Shown piece by piece: positions 22,359 through 22,374 of a DNA stretch of 22,374 bases. The notes below the pieces were generated by a model that saw only the letters and a program-made list of their open reading frames with translations, was not told the origin of the DNA and did not search any database. Position numbers and translations under genes: made by a program. The stretch spans positions 1 through 22,374 of the forward strand of contig JAEYSQ010000142.1 of NCBI GenBank assembly GCA_023434465.1. The letters are read 5' to 3'. How positions within the stretch are numbered: the stretch's first letter is position 1; each line of letters starts with the position of its first letter. This stretch comes from Actinomycetes bacterium (GTDB lineage Bacteria > Actinomycetota > Thermoleophilia > Solirubrobacterales > 70-9).

Positions 22359-22374
22359 GCTGCGCTCCTCATAC

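Noticed and set aside
22187..22372. Minus-strand frame at the window end
   Set aside because: Low-complexity Pro/Arg/Gly-rich translation overlapping the glycosyltransferase end; no recognisable protein.

Overview
The window is a compact, GC-rich chromosomal segment of about 22 kb, most likely from an actinobacterium. The composition, the menaquinone pathway, the zinc-site-free GluRS, the DUF4389 protein and several apparently leaderless promoters all fit Actinomycetota. A Thermoleophilia/Solirubrobacterales-like source is my inference and was not tested. No tRNA, rRNA, CRISPR array, insertion sequence or prophage gene was seen.

Layout. Positions 1-2520 hold a partial Rrf2-type regulator and gltX on the minus strand, then nfo (endonuclease IV) on the plus strand; the gltX and nfo start regions overlap. 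Positions 2601-5143 are a plus-strand pair, glutamate decarboxylase followed by a choloylglycine-hydrolase-family amidase, separated by a strong hairpin. Positions 5144-5560 have no credible protein gene. They hold a large palindrome, a multi-stem fold that looks like a plus-strand structured RNA (or structured 3' UTR), and a bidirectional intrinsic terminator. Positions 5561-7302 (minus) carry a duplicated-domain DUF4389 membrane protein and ilvC.

Positions 7315-14758 are a nearly complete menaquinone cluster: menE (minus), then menB-menA-menC-menD (plus), then menF (minus). It lies between ilvC on one side and ilvN-ilvB on the other, so the branched-chain amino acid genes are split by menaquinone genes. 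The first ilv genes are coupled to menF by a TGATG stop/start overlap. Together menF, menD, menC, menE, menB and menA cover chorismate to demethylmenaquinone except the MenH and DHNA-CoA thioesterase steps. ilvBN and ilvC supply acetolactate synthase and ketol-acid reductoisomerase.

Positions 17019-22235 look like a cell-surface sugar region. A clear UDP-sulfoquinovose synthase (SQD1 type, minus) diverges from two tandem GT39-like membrane glycosyltransferases and a DUF2304-GT2 fusion protein.

Two genes, menC and the second GT39-like gene, are each interrupted by one in-frame amber (TAG) codon, with a fully conserved reading frame on both sides. TAG also ends several normal genes here, so general recoding is unlikely. 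The candidates for a second look are the structured RNA at about 5280-5529, the two amber-interrupted genes, the repeated TANNNT box 7-10 nt before start codons, and the sulfoquinovose/glycosyltransferase neighbourhood.
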